A DNA stretch of 5,453 nt, taken from Planctomycetaceae bacterium (GTDB lineage Bacteria; Planctomycetota; Planctomycetia; Planctomycetales; Planctomycetaceae). The stretch covers positions 1-5,453 of the forward strand of contig DOCI01000265.1 in NCBI GenBank assembly GCA_003503535.1. The letters run 5' to 3'. The notes under the pieces are model-generated. The model saw only the letters and a list, made by a program, of their open reading frames with translations, ran no database searches and was not told the origin of the DNA. The translations under genes were made by a program, and so were the position numbers. Below, in pieces: positions 5,428-5,453 of the stretch. Positions within the stretch are counted from its first letter, which is position 1. Each line of letters opens with the position of its first letter.

Positions 5428-5453
5428 GGACGGGTAGCTCAGTTGGTAGAGCA
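5428..5453 (+). tRNA. tRNA gene, 5' part only (cut by the window edge)
   Basis: The acceptor 5' strand GGACGGG (5428-5434) is followed by TA (positions 8-9), the D-stem GCTC (5437-5440), the D-loop AGTTGGTA with the invariant GG, the closing GAGC (5449-5452) and A26. This matches tRNA consensus exactly through the D-arm. The anticodon lies beyond the window, so the amino acid cannot be given. The gene has its own promoter and leader hairpin and runs divergently from the exported protein gene. Confidence 0.9.

Overview
The window looks like chromosomal DNA from a planctomycete, probably in or near the Planctomycetaceae (Gimesia/Rubinisphaera-like). This is inferred from two secreted hypothetical proteins of a style I associate with that group, scattered single-gene layout, moderate GC content and intergenic palindromic repeats. 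No rRNA or other marker is present to prove it.

Layout from left to right: (1) a + strand gene (37-444, possibly open beyond the left edge) for a small alpha/beta protein that resembles YbjN/type III chaperone-like folds. (2) A 209-bp intergenic stretch with a good sigma70-like promoter and a 5'-UTR hairpin, leading into (3) a + strand secreted protein of unknown function (654-1421). (4) Convergent to it on the - strand is dapB (1560-2366), encoding 4-hydroxy-tetrahydrodipicolinate reductase of the lysine/diaminopimelate pathway. (5) Upstream of dapB, also on the - strand, is an M24-family metallopeptidase (2589-3779) with all five metal ligands. (6) Upstream of that, on the - strand, is a large exported protein with a CPFC motif and HEAT-like helices (3866-5224). 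(7) The right edge cuts a tRNA gene after its D-arm (5428-5453, + strand), which has its own promoter and a leader hairpin.

The most unusual feature is a pair of similar, directly oriented, structured elements (1428-1544 and 2478-2580) on either side of dapB. Each has a 7-bp closing stem, a perfectly conserved 6-bp hairpin next to the left arm and a 7-bp hairpin abutting the right arm, around a centre that differs in length and sequence. One base pair of the right hairpin changes by a compensatory double substitution (C-G/A-T type) between the copies, which supports selection on, or recent spread of, a folded form. Each element lies 7-8 bp beyond a neighbouring gene's stop codon. A mobile REP/MITE-like family is the simplest explanation; a structured RNA or transcription-punctuation role is possible.

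The three - strand genes could be partly co-transcribed, but gaps of 86 and about 220 bp, both carrying palindromes, make one tight operon doubtful. Apart from dapB and the peptidase the genes show no shared pathway, and I see no defence system, phage, CRISPR array or transposase here.
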